From Candidatus Gastranaerophilales bacterium (GTDB taxonomy: Bacteria > Cyanobacteriota > Vampirovibrionia > Gastranaerophilales > Gastranaerophilaceae): a stretch of 64,000 bases of DNA. The stretch covers positions 95,427-159,426 of the forward strand of contig CALVEM010000004.1 of the NCBI GenBank assembly GCA_944326605.1. The letters run 5' to 3'. Made by a program: the position numbers and the translations under genes. The first letter of the stretch is position 1. Every line of letters starts with the position of its first letter. This document shows, one piece after another, positions 1-8,622 of this stretch. The notes beneath the pieces are model-generated. The model saw only the letters and a list, made by a program, of their open reading frames with translations. It ran no database searches and was not told where the DNA came from.

Positions 1-907
1 CTGCTTGAACAGCGATTTTTTGTTCACCGTCAAGAGTTCTGACAATAACTTCATCGCCTAATGCTGCCTGAGCCGGTGTTATATCAAGTCTTGAATAAAC
101 ATTATTTCCGTCACGTTTGAAGTAGTCTGATGATTTAACGTGCAGAACTACATACAGATCACCTGCCGGTCCACCGTTAAATCCTGCATCGCCTTCTCCT
201 GACACTCTGATTTTTGACATATTATCAACACCTGCAGGAATTTTGACGTTAATTTTCTTTTCTTTTTGAATTTTGCCCTGACCTTTACAATCTTTGCAGG
301 GGTTCATTACTTTTTTCCCTTTGCCCTGGCAGTCAGGACATGTTACAATTTGAGCAAAGGAACCTAAAGGTGTGCGAGTTACATGCTGAACCTGACCGGA
401 GCCATGACAGGTTGGGCAGGTTACGGGTTTGGAACCTTTTTCTGCACCTGTTCCTCCGCAGGAAGGACAATTTTCAAGGTGGTCAAACTTTATTTCTTTG
501 TCGGTTCCGAATATTGCCTGTTCGAAATCAATTTCAATATCAAGTCTTAAATCATCTCCCTCAACAGGTGCATTAGGATCAGGTCTGCCGCCAAAACCAA
601 AACCGCCCATTCCGCCAAAGAAAGAATTAAATATATCATTCAAATCGCCAAAACCGCCCGCAAAAGGTCCGCCGGTATCAAATCCTGCATTTTTCAGTCC
701 GTCTTCTCCATAACGGTCATAGGTTGCGCGTTTGTTATCGTCCATCAAGGTTTCGTAAGCTTTGCCTAGTTCTTTGAATTTTTCTTCAGCATCGGGGGCT
801 TTATTTACATCGGGGTGCAATGTTCTTGCTTTCCTGCGGAAAGCAGATTTTATCTCGTCTTTGGAAGCATCCTTTGATACTCCTAGTATTTCATAGTAAT
901 CTGTCAT
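1..907 (-). CDS. dnaJ: Chaperone protein DnaJ (partial, C-terminus cut by window edge)
   Basis: Hsp40 co-chaperone that delivers unfolded clients to DnaK and stimulates its ATPase in the cytoplasm. About 302 residues are present. An N-terminal J domain carries the HPD motif ([10 protein letters not shown], near residue 33). A Gly/Phe-rich linker follows, then four zinc-binding CxxCxGxG repeats ([32 protein letters not shown]) and the start of the substrate-binding domain. The frame is open to base 1, so the 3' end lies outside. It lies 61 bp downstream of grpE on the same strand, so the two are probably co-transcribed. dnaK is not in the window. Identification is secure. Confidence 0.97.
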   Translation of the reverse strand, partial: MTDYYEILGVSKDASKDEIKSAFRRKARTLHPDVNKAPDAEEKFKELGKAYETLMDDNKRATYDRYGEDGLKNAGFDTGGPFAGGFGDLNDIFNSFFGGMGGFGFGGRPDPNAPVEGDDLRLDIEIDFEQAIFGTDKEIKFDHLENCPSCGGTGAEKGSKPVTCPTCHGSGQVQHVTRTPLGSFAQIVTCPDCQGKGKKVMNPCKDCKGQGKIQKEKKINVKIPAGVDNMSKIRVSGEGDAGFNGGPAGDLYVVLHVKSSDYFKRDGNNVYSRLDITPAQAALGDEVIVRTLDGEQKIAVQA

Positions 908-968
908 TTATCTTTAATTCTTCCCTATCCTTTAATAATATTTATTATAGCAAAAAAGCTGAAAAGTA

Positions 969-1538
969 TCAGTTTTCAGCAGTTGCAACATTTACAAGCG
1001 CGGGTCTTAAAACCTTGTCACCCATTTTATATCCTTTTTGTAATTCATTAATAATTGTATGTTCGGGTTTATCCGATGTCGGTGTTTGCATTACGGCATC
1101 ATGGAAATTCGGATCAAATTCTTTACCTTCTGTTTCAATTGTTTCCAGACCGAGTTTTGTTAAAGCGTCAATAACCTGTTTGTGAACCAGATTGAAACTT
1201 TCTTTAACTTTTTCACAGTCATCAACGTTTTCCAGTGCTTTTTGTCCTCGTTCAAAGTTGTCAAGAACTTCAATCATTTTTTTCAGGGCATTTTCCGTTC
1301 CGAATTTTAACAATTCTTCTCGTTCATGTTCCTGTCTTTTGCGGTAATTATCAAAATCAGCTGCAAGCCTTATATATTGCTGATTTAATGTATCGTATTT
1401 TTGCTGTAATTCACTTTCTTCATTATTACCGTCTTTATTTTCTTCTAATTTTTCATCGGATGAAACTTCTTCTTTTGCAGCCTGTTCAAGGTCATCAGGG
1501 TTTTTAAACGGATTGTTATTATGATGTTTATGTGACAT
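969..1538 (-). CDS. grpE: Nucleotide exchange factor GrpE
   Basis: Releases ADP from DnaK in the DnaK-DnaJ-GrpE folding cycle. The 189-residue length is normal. An acidic, low-complexity N-terminus (about 1-45) is followed by a long coiled coil and the C-terminal beta domain ending in LRPALVNVATAE, close to the family signature. The ATG has a GAGGT ribosome binding site 6 nt upstream. A TATAAT box on the minus strand about 30 nt further upstream is a plausible promoter. No CIRCE-type heat-shock operator was seen. Confidence 0.95.
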   Translation of the reverse strand: MSHKHHNNNPFKNPDDLEQAAKEEVSSDEKLEENKDGNNEESELQQKYDTLNQQYIRLAADFDNYRKRQEHEREELLKFGTENALKKMIEVLDNFERGQKALENVDDCEKVKESFNLVHKQVIDALTKLGLETIETEGKEFDPNFHDAVMQTPTSDKPEHTIINELQKGYKMGDKVLRPALVNVATAEN

Positions 1539-1616
1539 ATTTCTACCTCGTAATTTATATTAATATTATAATTTATCAATATTAATAAACAACAAAAATT
1601 TATTATTTTTTAATAA

Positions 1617-1714
1617 TTCAAACAATAGTTTGTCATGCTGAATTTATTTCAGCATCTCAAAAAGATCCTGAAACAAGTTCAGGATGACAGACGAGACAAA
1701 ATTTGCTTGAATTT
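1617..1714. repeat. Two-hairpin palindromic repeat, copy 1 (REP-like)
   Basis: The core (about 1633-1691) holds two successive hairpins. The first has arms ATGCTGAA/TTCAGCAT and the second ATCCTGAA/TTCAGGAT. Imperfect outer inverted arms lie at about 1617-1636 and 1695-1714. The same design recurs at 53.3, 55.0 and 55.4 kb, with a half copy near 50.16 kb. It lies in the divergent gap between grpE and murA. Confidence 0.8.
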
Positions 1715-1803
1715 ATCTTTACATAATTTAACTTATTTACACCAGTGCAATCTGATTGTATTATTATAATGTAAGGTAAAGTATATATTTAAAGGTAAGA
1801 AAA

Positions 1804-3126
1804 TTGACACAAAAATATTATATAAAAGGCGGTACCCCGTTAAGAGGTGAGGTTTCAATAGGCGGCGCAAAAAATTCGGTTTTAAAACTTATGGCTGCTG
1901 CACTATTAGCTAAAGGTGAAACAAAAATTCATAACGTTCCGGATTTAACCGACGTTGAAATTATGTTGAATGTAATTGCACAATTGGGCGCAAAAACGAC
2001 TTATAACAAAGCTGAAAAGTCAGTGACGATTGATGCAACAGATTTAACAAGCATTACGGCAAAGTATGAACTTGTTAGTAAAATGAGAGCTTCATTTATA
2101 GTTCTCGGAGCTCTTGTTACAAGATGCAAAGAAGCTATTGTTGCACTTCCGGGCGGCTGCGCAATCGGTGAACGCCGTGTGGATTTTCATATAAAAGGGC
2201 TTGAAGCGCTTGGCGCTAAAATAAAGATTGAAAACGGCTATGTTCATGCAAAGGCGTCAAAGCTTGTCGGCACCGATATATATCTGGATATTCCGTCGGT
2301 AGGCGCTACGGAGAACCTTATGCTTGCATCAATTCTTGCCGAAGGTTCAACAAGAATTCAAAATGCTGCTCAGGAACCCGAAATTGTTGATCTCGCAAAC
2401 TTTTTAAATTCTATGGGGGCAGATGTAATAGGCGCCGGAACATCGGAAATTGTTATTAACGGTGTTAAACAGGAAAAACTTCATCCTATAGAATACACCA
2501 CAATTCCTGATAGAATTGAAGCGGGAACTTTTATGTCAGCGATTATTGCAACTAAAGGTAAAGCAATTATTAAAAATGTTTTTCCTGCACATTTGACTTT
2601 CTTTACGGATAAACTTCTTAAAATGGGTGCAAATATCAAATTGATTGAACCTAATTCTCTTGAAGTTTCCTGCAAAAACAGGCTTAATTCAATCAACTTT
2701 ATAACCCAGCCGTATCCGGGTTTCCCGACTGATTTGCAGTCAATGGCTATGACGCTTTTAACAACTGCAAACGGTGTCGGAATTATAACCGAAAGCCTTT
2801 ATGAAAACAGATTCATGCAGGTTCCTGAACTCAGACGTATGGGAGCTGACATTCATCAGGACAGAAATCATGCTATAGTCAAAGGTGTAAAAAAACTTAC
2901 AGGCGCAACTCTTGCAGCCAGTGATTTACGCGCCGGAGCATCACTTGTCGTTGCGGCTTTAATGGCTGAGGGAAATTCAACAATCGAAAACTTACATCAT
3001 ATAGATAGAGGATACGAAAATTTTGAAAGTAAGCTAAGATTATTAGGAGGGAAAATAGAGAGAAGAGACGATGATATAATTTCTCCTGTTGAACCTAAAG
3101 TTAATCTAACGGAGGGCTTACTCTAA
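1804..3126 (+). CDS. murA: UDP-N-acetylglucosamine 1-carboxyvinyltransferase
   Basis: Catalyses the first committed step of peptidoglycan synthesis, transferring enolpyruvate from PEP to UDP-GlcNAc in the cytoplasm. The 440 residues form the two-domain inside-out barrel of the EPSP synthase family. The active-site loop reads LPGGCAIGERRVDFHI and keeps the cysteine alkylated by fosfomycin, so the enzyme should be fosfomycin-sensitive at this position. The N-terminal KGGTPLRGEVSIGGAKNS signature is intact. Translation starts at TTG, preceded by AAGGTAAG, and no better ATG exists before the conserved region. The stop overlaps the next ATG, indicating coupling. Confidence 0.97.
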   Translation: MTQKYYIKGGTPLRGEVSIGGAKNSVLKLMAAALLAKGETKIHNVPDLTDVEIMLNVIAQLGAKTTYNKAEKSVTIDATDLTSITAKYELVSKMRASFIVLGALVTRCKEAIVALPGGCAIGERRVDFHIKGLEALGAKIKIENGYVHAKASKLVGTDIYLDIPSVGATENLMLASILAEGSTRIQNAAQEPEIVDLANFLNSMGADVIGAGTSEIVINGVKQEKLHPIEYTTIPDRIEAGTFMSAIIATKGKAIIKNVFPAHLTFFTDKLLKMGANIKLIEPNSLEVSCKNRLNSINFITQPYPGFPTDLQSMAMTLLTTANGVGIITESLYENRFMQVPELRRMGADIHQDRNHAIVKGVKKLTGATLAASDLRAGASLVVAALMAEGNSTIENLHHIDRGYENFESKLRLLGGKIERRDDDIISPVEPKVNLTEGLL

Positions 3127-3470
3127 TGACAGCTGCCTATAAACGCTGGTATGATCATGATCCTTTATTACTTGAGGTTATTGAGCTTTTGAAGAATTAT
3201 CAGACCGAATTGAGAGCTCAGGCTGAAATTTTTCTGCAGAAAATTGAAGAAAAAGTTTCAAAAGAAACTATTGATAAATTTTATGCAATGGTAAAACCTG
3301 TTAATGCAAATAACCGCTGGTATGATAAAGATCCTGTTATATCAAAGACAGTTGAAATTTTGAGAATTGTGCCGCCGGAAGCCCAGAAAATCTGCGCACA
3401 GAATTTTATAAGAACGCTCAAAGAAATGGGCATTGAATACGTAAGTCCGAATAAAACAGATGTTAAATAA
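3126..3470 (+). CDS. Small conserved-looking protein with internal duplication
   Basis: I do not recognise this 114-residue family. Two units begin almost identically: KRWYDHDPLLLEVIELLKN near residue 6 and NRWYDKDPVISKTVEILRI near residue 63. An ancestral duplication is likely. It is predicted to be alpha-helical, soluble and without signal peptide or membrane segment. It overlaps murA by an ATGA junction and is followed 17 bp later by ruvC, so it is translated with them. Its function is unknown. Confidence 0.8.
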   Translation: MTAAYKRWYDHDPLLLEVIELLKNYQTELRAQAEIFLQKIEEKVSKETIDKFYAMVKPVNANNRWYDKDPVISKTVEILRIVPPEAQKICAQNFIRTLKEMGIEYVSPNKTDVK

Positions 3471-3487
3471 GGAATAGATTTATTTCT

Positions 3488-3958
3488 ATGAAAATTTTAG
3501 GAATTGATCCCGGGCTTGGAATAGTAGGATATTCAATTATTGAGTGTGGTGATGAAACGCCTGTACTTTTGCATTCCGGCTCTATACAGACGCGGAAAGG
3601 CGATAGGGAAGCTGCGCGGCTTTTGGAGATTTTTGAGGATATGACCTCAATTGTTGAGAAATATAAGCCTGATTGTGCGGCAATAGAAAAACTTTTTTTC
3701 TTTCGTAACAGAACTACTGTAATGCCTGTTGCACATGCTCGCGGTGTTATTCTTACAGTGCTTGAAAAATACGGCATTCCGATTTACGAATATACCCCTA
3801 TGGAGGTTAAGCAGGTTTTAACCGGTTACGGGCGGGCTGATAAAAAAGAGGTTGAACAGATGGTTAAATTGTCGCTCGGGGTTGATACATTACCAAAACT
3901 TGATGATACTGTAGATTCGATAGCTATTGCAATTTGCCACACAAGGTCAAAATTATGA
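3488..3958 (+). CDS. ruvC: Crossover junction endodeoxyribonuclease RuvC
   Basis: Resolves Holliday junctions in partnership with RuvAB. The 156-residue protein has the RNase H-like fold with its acidic residues visible: LGIDPGLGIVGYS at the N-terminus (Asp), AAIEKLFFFRN (Glu) and DDTVDSIAIAICH at the C-terminus (Asp pair). Length and motif order are normal. The stop codon overlaps the ATG of the following metalloprotease gene (ATGA), so the two are coupled. No ruvA or ruvB lies nearby. Confidence 0.96.
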   Translation: MKILGIDPGLGIVGYSIIECGDETPVLLHSGSIQTRKGDREAARLLEIFEDMTSIVEKYKPDCAAIEKLFFFRNRTTVMPVAHARGVILTVLEKYGIPIYEYTPMEVKQVLTGYGRADKKEVEQMVKLSLGVDTLPKLDDTVDSIAIAICHTRSKL

Positions 3959-5319
3959 ATTTTATAATAAGGTTTGTTTTAGCTGTTTTAATTTTGCATA
4001 TAATTTTATCAGTTTTCAATGATAACGGTAATCAATGGAATAATAGTACGGGCGTTTTGACTTCTTCAATTTCTGTTGAAGAACAAAAAATTCAGGATAC
4101 TGTATATAAAGAAGCAAATCAAAAAAAAGAAGAAAAGCAAGACATTGGCGGGCAAGGAAATACTGGTTTTATTCCGGATGTTAAACCTGATTTAGCAAAT
4201 ATTGATATTAACTATTCCGGAAATTATATAGACAGAGCCCTTAACCGCGGTTATCTGGTACGCTGGAATCCTGAGACATTCCCGTTGAAAGTTTATATTG
4301 AAGACAATCCTGAGCTTCCTGATTATTTTTATAAAGAAGTAAAAAAAGCTTTTAGAGCATGGGAAAAAGCCAGCGGTAATTATTTTAAATTTATATATAT
4401 AACTCCTGAAGATTATGCTGATATAAGATGCAAATTCCCCTTAAATTTTGATCGTGAGTTTAACAGTAATGTTATGAAAGGCGGTGAAAGCCGTTTTGAA
4501 ATTTCAGATAAATTGATAAAGTATTCTGAAATAGAATTTGCAGTGTATGATAAGACAAATAAGTATATAAAACGGAAAAATTTGTATCGGACGGCTATAC
4601 ATGAGATAGGACATTCTCTCGGAATAAGCGGTCACAGTATAAATCCTGAGGATATAATGTATCCTGTTTCAACCCGCGATAAGATAAGCAAAGGAGATAT
4701 AAATACTTTAAGGCTTTTATATTCAATAATACCGGATATTTCAAACAGAGAATTTTCGCAGGAAGCAAAAGCAAAAATGGCAAATGCTGACGATATTCTC
4801 GGGGATTATGACAGGAGAATAGCGAGAGAATTAAATTATACAATACAAGATATACAGCATTCATACGGTTCAAAAAGTAAAATTATCAGAATTGCCGAAC
4901 TGTATTTTGAACAAAAAAACTATGAGGCTGCCGTAAAAAATTATAACAAAGTTCTTCCTAAAATTTCTGATACAAAATTAAAGGCTTTGGTTTATTACAA
5001 AATAGCATTTTCTTATTACAATATGTCTAAATATGATGAGGCTCTAAATTATGCAAAACAAGCCTATAATCTAAGTAATAATCCTGATATGTCGCCATTG
5101 ATAGCAAAAATTTACTATGATACAGGAGATTATGAACAGGCGAAAGATTTTGCAAAATCAATTTTAGGTCGTTACCCGAAAACTTATAACATGTATTCAA
5201 TACTCGGAAAAATTTATGAACAGGAAAACAATATTGATGAATTAAAAATTCTTGCGCAAAAGGCAAAACAATATTTTCCGGAGAGACCGCCCATTACTGT
5301 TACGTATACATATAAGTAA
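3955..5319 (+). CDS. Membrane-anchored or secreted matrixin-like metalloprotease with TPR repeats
   Basis: 454 residues. An N-terminal hydrophobic segment (about 3-21) should export it as an anchor or uncleaved signal. The metzincin zinc motif HEIGHSLGISGH gives His216, Glu217, His220 and His226. A downstream DIMYPVST provides the Met-turn. The domain resembles M10A matrixins. The C-terminal half (about 300-450) consists of tetratricopeptide-like helices (AEL.YFEQKNYEAAVKNYNKVL and similar). I chose the ATG overlapping the ruvC stop because it directly precedes the hydrophobic segment. The substrate is unknown. Autoinhibition by a cysteine switch is not apparent. Confidence 0.85.
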   Translation: MNFIIRFVLAVLILHIILSVFNDNGNQWNNSTGVLTSSISVEEQKIQDTVYKEANQKKEEKQDIGGQGNTGFIPDVKPDLANIDINYSGNYIDRALNRGYLVRWNPETFPLKVYIEDNPELPDYFYKEVKKAFRAWEKASGNYFKFIYITPEDYADIRCKFPLNFDREFNSNVMKGGESRFEISDKLIKYSEIEFAVYDKTNKYIKRKNLYRTAIHEIGHSLGISGHSINPEDIMYPVSTRDKISKGDINTLRLLYSIIPDISNREFSQEAKAKMANADDILGDYDRRIARELNYTIQDIQHSYGSKSKIIRIAELYFEQKNYEAAVKNYNKVLPKISDTKLKALVYYKIAFSYYNMSKYDEALNYAKQAYNLSNNPDMSPLIAKIYYDTGDYEQAKDFAKSILGRYPKTYNMYSILGKIYEQENNIDELKILAQKAKQYFPERPPITVTYTYK

Positions 5320-5334
5320 TCTCTGTTTTGTTTG

Positions 5335-5350
5335 TGGTATAATAGATCTA
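5335..5350 (+). promoter_or_regulatory. Extended -10 promoter giving a probably leaderless mRNA
   Basis: The sequence TGGTATAAT is a perfect extended -10 element (TGnTATAAT). Its last base is 6 nt before the ATG at 5350, so transcription should start at or next to that ATG. No Shine-Dalgarno sequence precedes the gene. Inferred from spacing only. Confidence 0.6.
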
Positions 5351-5799
5351 TGAATATTAATTATACACTTTTGAGACAAATTTCGGTTTTGAGTATTTTT
5401 TTCGGTTTATTGTTGGGGGCAATTACATTAATACCTTACGTCGGAACTTTTTCTTTTATCTTTTTAATTTGTTTTATGGCACCTCTTGTTATTTGGATAC
5501 TTGTCAAATACAATTGTTTGTCTTTAACTTCAATTAAAGATAGTGTAATAGTCGGCGCAATAGCCGGTTTTGTATCTTATATCGGATTTTCAATACTCTA
5601 TGTGCCTGTTTCGGTTGTATTGATGAAATTTTTTCATCTTGCAGCGAATTACGGGGTTGGGTTTATGCTGCAAAATGCAAGTTTTTTTATTCTGATTGTA
5701 GTTTCGATATTTATGGGAGTTCTTGGTGCTACCGTTAATGCTTTTACAGGTTTTTTAACTTTTTATGTAATAGATTTTTTAAATTCAGTGAGGAAATAA
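5350..5799 (+). CDS. Small integral membrane protein of unknown function
   Basis: 149 residues with about four transmembrane helices (roughly 13-35, 38-58, 70-98 and 108-145) and short polar ends. No catalytic motif or named family was recognised. I chose the ATG that sits directly after the TATAAT box; an upstream in-frame start would lie inside the promoter. The next gene, mtnA, begins 1 bp after its stop with a GAGG ribosome binding site, so both are likely in one transcript. Confidence 0.75.
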   Translation: MNINYTLLRQISVLSIFFGLLLGAITLIPYVGTFSFIFLICFMAPLVIWILVKYNCLSLTSIKDSVIVGAIAGFVSYIGFSILYVPVSVVLMKFFHLAANYGVGFMLQNASFFILIVVSIFMGVLGATVNAFTGFLTFYVIDFLNSVRK

Positions 5800-5800
5800 T

Positions 5801-6856
5801 ATGGCAGAATTTCATTCAAAAATAAAAACAATAGAGTGGGTTGATAATTATTCAAAAATGGTTGATCAAACAGTTTTACCCTATGAGTTTAAGTTTGTTA
5901 ATATTAAATCCGGTCAGGAAATGTTTGATGCCATAAAAAATATGATAGTCAGAGGAGCTCCGGCAATCGGCGTCGCCGGCGCGCACGGTGTTGTTTTGTA
6001 TGCCCAGGAGCTTGCGAAAGAGAATCTTTCACGTGATGAATTTGTTAAAAAACTTCTTGAAAAAGCTGATTATATGGCAACATCCCGTCCGACAGCCGTA
6101 AATTTGATGTGGGCTGTTGAAAAGCAGAAAGAAGTCATTAAAAATTCCAAATCAGATATAAATGGAATTGTTGAAGAATTGAAACAAAATGCAATAAAAC
6201 TCGAAAATGAAGATATCGCAATCAACAAAAAAATCGGTGATTATGGTGCGGAAGTCGTTCCAAAAGGCGCTACAATTCTTACTCACTGCAATGCAGGTGC
6301 CCTTGCGACAGTAGGTTATGGTACGGCTCTCGGGGTTGTACGTTCTGCTTTTGCAAACGACCCGACAATTCAGGTGTTTGCAGATGAAACACGTCCGCGC
6401 CAGCAGGGTGCAAGAATTACGACATTTGAACTTACAATGGACGGAATTCCGACAACTTTGATAACAGACGGTATGTGTTCATATTTTATGAAAAAGAGAA
6501 TGATTGATATGGTTGTAGTGGGCGCTGACAGAATTGCGGCAAATGGCGATACTGCAAATAAAATCGGTACTTATACGGTTGCGATTGCGGCGAAATTCCA
6601 TAATATACCGTTTTATGTCGCAGCACCGCTTTCAACAATCGATACATCAATCAAAACCGGTGATGAGATAGTTATTGAAGAACGTTCGCATGAGGAAGTT
6701 ACGCATATAAACGGCAAATTAATATGCGCGCCGGATGTTAATATAATTAATCCTGGTTTTGACGTAACACCGTATGAATTGATTACCGGAATTATTACGG
6801 AAAAAGGTATTTTAAGACCTGATTATAATAAGTCAATTGCAAAGTTATTTGAATGA
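5801..6856 (+). CDS. mtnA: S-methyl-5-thioribose-1-phosphate isomerase
   Basis: Methionine salvage enzyme converting methylthioribose 1-phosphate to methylthioribulose 1-phosphate; it belongs to the eIF2B-alpha-like family. The 351 residues match the family length. The RGAPAIGVAGAHG motif, the catalytic cysteine in ILTHCNAGALAT and the catalytic aspartate in VVGADRIAANGDTANKIGT are all present. Strong ribosome binding site GAGGAAATAAT. No other salvage genes are adjacent, so it may act as a stand-alone isomerase. Paralogous ribose-1,5-bisphosphate isomerases are less likely given the length and motifs. Confidence 0.93.
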   Translation: MAEFHSKIKTIEWVDNYSKMVDQTVLPYEFKFVNIKSGQEMFDAIKNMIVRGAPAIGVAGAHGVVLYAQELAKENLSRDEFVKKLLEKADYMATSRPTAVNLMWAVEKQKEVIKNSKSDINGIVEELKQNAIKLENEDIAINKKIGDYGAEVVPKGATILTHCNAGALATVGYGTALGVVRSAFANDPTIQVFADETRPRQQGARITTFELTMDGIPTTLITDGMCSYFMKKRMIDMVVVGADRIAANGDTANKIGTYTVAIAAKFHNIPFYVAAPLSTIDTSIKTGDEIVIEERSHEEVTHINGKLICAPDVNIINPGFDVTPYELITGIITEKGILRPDYNKSIAKLFE

Positions 6857-6921
6857 TTTTTTATATTAACGCAATTTTAATTATAAAAAATACTTTATTC
6901 ATTTAAGGGGAAAATATAATT

Positions 6922-7770
6922 ATGTTAAAAGTGCGTTCATTTTTGCAATTTTCAAGGATGTTATCAAATAAACCTGCAAAATATGTAAAAAAACAATTTG
7001 ATGATATTGCAAAGTATGGTACAACCGGAAAATATCCTAATGTCAGTGATGATATTTTGGAAAAATATACTCCTTTTCGCAGATTAAGCAAAAAGAAGTG
7101 TACCTTGAGCGAACCTGAATATTTTATTAATAAATTTGAGAAAGAAGCAACAAATGAATTGCCTCCGCTCTGGTCGAAAATGTCTGAAGCGGAAAAGGTT
7201 GATTTTATTGTTAAAAACAGATATGAAAGATTAGTTTCAAATAAAATCATGGATGACATAAAGAATTCACGTGTAGAGAATAGTTTTATTCTGTCAACTG
7301 ACGGCAAAATAAAATATGCAGGTACGCTAAATTCAAGTACTCATTGTTGTATGCCGCCGGAGCTGACAAAGAATTCAATAACAATACATAATCATCCGAA
7401 ACAATTTGTAGCAAATCGTGTTTGGGATTACAGCGAACTTGATCAGGTCAATAAAAACTCAAGATCGTTTTCTATTTCTGATTTGGCATTCGCCGTAGGA
7501 AAGAATGAAAGAAAATCATACGTTGTTGATAGCCACGGTACAAAATTTATGTTTATCCCTAAATATGATTATAAAAAACACGGTGATTTAGATTTTTATG
7601 CTTATAGTCTATATGAGGATTTAGCAGATATTCAAAAAAATGCGTTTAACGGAACAAGAAGTATAGAAGAGGCTTTTAAAATGAATTATTTAAAAGGGAT
7701 TAAACGTGTTCGCAGCGACGGGCATGAGTTTAAAATTTTGAATTTTTTTGATAATTTTGACAGTTTTTAG
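6922..7770 (+). CDS. Protein with JAB/MPN-like metallopeptidase motif
   Basis: 282 residues, cytoplasmic by appearance, with no signal peptide. The central segment reads ITIHNHP (His156, His158) and later SFSISDLAFA (Ser184, Asp187). This fits the H-x-H-x(n)-S-x-x-D pattern of JAMM/JAB zinc metallo-isopeptidases, and a preceding FILSTDGKIKYAG strand fits the fold. The roughly 130-residue N-terminus is charged and unrecognised. JAB domains of this kind occur in RadC-like proteins and in polymorphic or phage-related toxins. No toxin partner, immunity gene or ubiquitin-like protein is next to it. The AAGGGG site upstream supports the start. Confidence 0.7.
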   Translation: MLKVRSFLQFSRMLSNKPAKYVKKQFDDIAKYGTTGKYPNVSDDILEKYTPFRRLSKKKCTLSEPEYFINKFEKEATNELPPLWSKMSEAEKVDFIVKNRYERLVSNKIMDDIKNSRVENSFILSTDGKIKYAGTLNSSTHCCMPPELTKNSITIHNHPKQFVANRVWDYSELDQVNKNSRSFSISDLAFAVGKNERKSYVVDSHGTKFMFIPKYDYKKHGDLDFYAYSLYEDLADIQKNAFNGTRSIEEAFKMNYLKGIKRVRSDGHEFKILNFFDNFDSF

Positions 7771-7784
7771 ATATATTTAAATTC

Positions 7785-8552
7785 TTAATTTAAAAGCATC
7801 TTTGATCGTATTTGCTTTAATTCGGCAATTGTTTTCGGATAATCGCCGTTTGTTAAATCTCCGACTGCCCTGTAGAGTTTTAAAATAGCCTGTTCTATAT
7901 TTTTGTGGTTCATTGCCACCATATCGCATGCCATTTCTTCATTTGACAGAGCAAGTCTTGTCATATCCCGAAAACCTCCGGCAGCAATTTCTAATGCAAG
8001 AGGGTTATCTTTTGCCGCAAGCATTAAAGCCTGTGCAATTACCATAGGCATATGTGAAATCATTGCAGCAGCCTCATCATGTTGTTTTGCTGTCATAAAT
8101 ACAGGTTTTGCACCTACGTAATTGATAATTTCTGTTAATAAAGCCTGCCCTCTTACCTTCTTGTCCTCTTCTTTGCCGATAACTACCCATTTGGCTCCAT
8201 TAAATAAACCTTCAAAAGAATTTTCAAATCCTTTATTTTCCGTTCCCGCCATAGGATGTGACGGAATAAAATTATAAGGACGCTCTTTTTTACATACAAA
8301 TTCTTTCAAACTGCAAACATCCGTAACTGTTGTTTGAGCGGGAAGCACAGTTTCAAGTTCGTCGAGTACTGAAAGAGTTTTGTTCATTGGAGTGCAGACA
8401 AAAACAATATCTCTGTCTTTCAACACATCAAAAGATTTGTAGATATTTTCGCCGTTTTGTGATTGTGATACTGCAATCACGTCATAATTTTTTTTCAAAT
8501 CTTTAAATAATGAGCCGCCGATAAGACCTAAACCGATAATTCCTATTTTCAT
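7785..8552 (-). CDS. tyrA: Prephenate/arogenate dehydrogenase
   Basis: Catalyses oxidative decarboxylation of prephenate or arogenate in tyrosine synthesis. 255 residues: an N-terminal Rossmann domain (IGIIGLGLIGGSL) followed by the helical TyrA dimerisation domain with HPMAGTENKG and the ISHMP motif. There is no ACT or chorismate mutase domain, so it is a compact form like that of cyanobacteria. Substrate preference cannot be read from the sequence. Convergent with the JAB-like gene and divergent from the EamA transporter. Confidence 0.93.
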   Translation of the reverse strand: MKIGIIGLGLIGGSLFKDLKKNYDVIAVSQSQNGENIYKSFDVLKDRDIVFVCTPMNKTLSVLDELETVLPAQTTVTDVCSLKEFVCKKERPYNFIPSHPMAGTENKGFENSFEGLFNGAKWVVIGKEEDKKVRGQALLTEIINYVGAKPVFMTAKQHDEAAAMISHMPMVIAQALMLAAKDNPLALEIAAGGFRDMTRLALSNEEMACDMVAMNHKNIEQAILKLYRAVGDLTNGDYPKTIAELKQIRSKMLLN

Positions 8553-8622
8553 AAGTTCATTATAACATTAAATTGATTTTTTTGTTGTATTAAGATATAT
8601 TGTTGTAGTTGGGAAGATTTGG

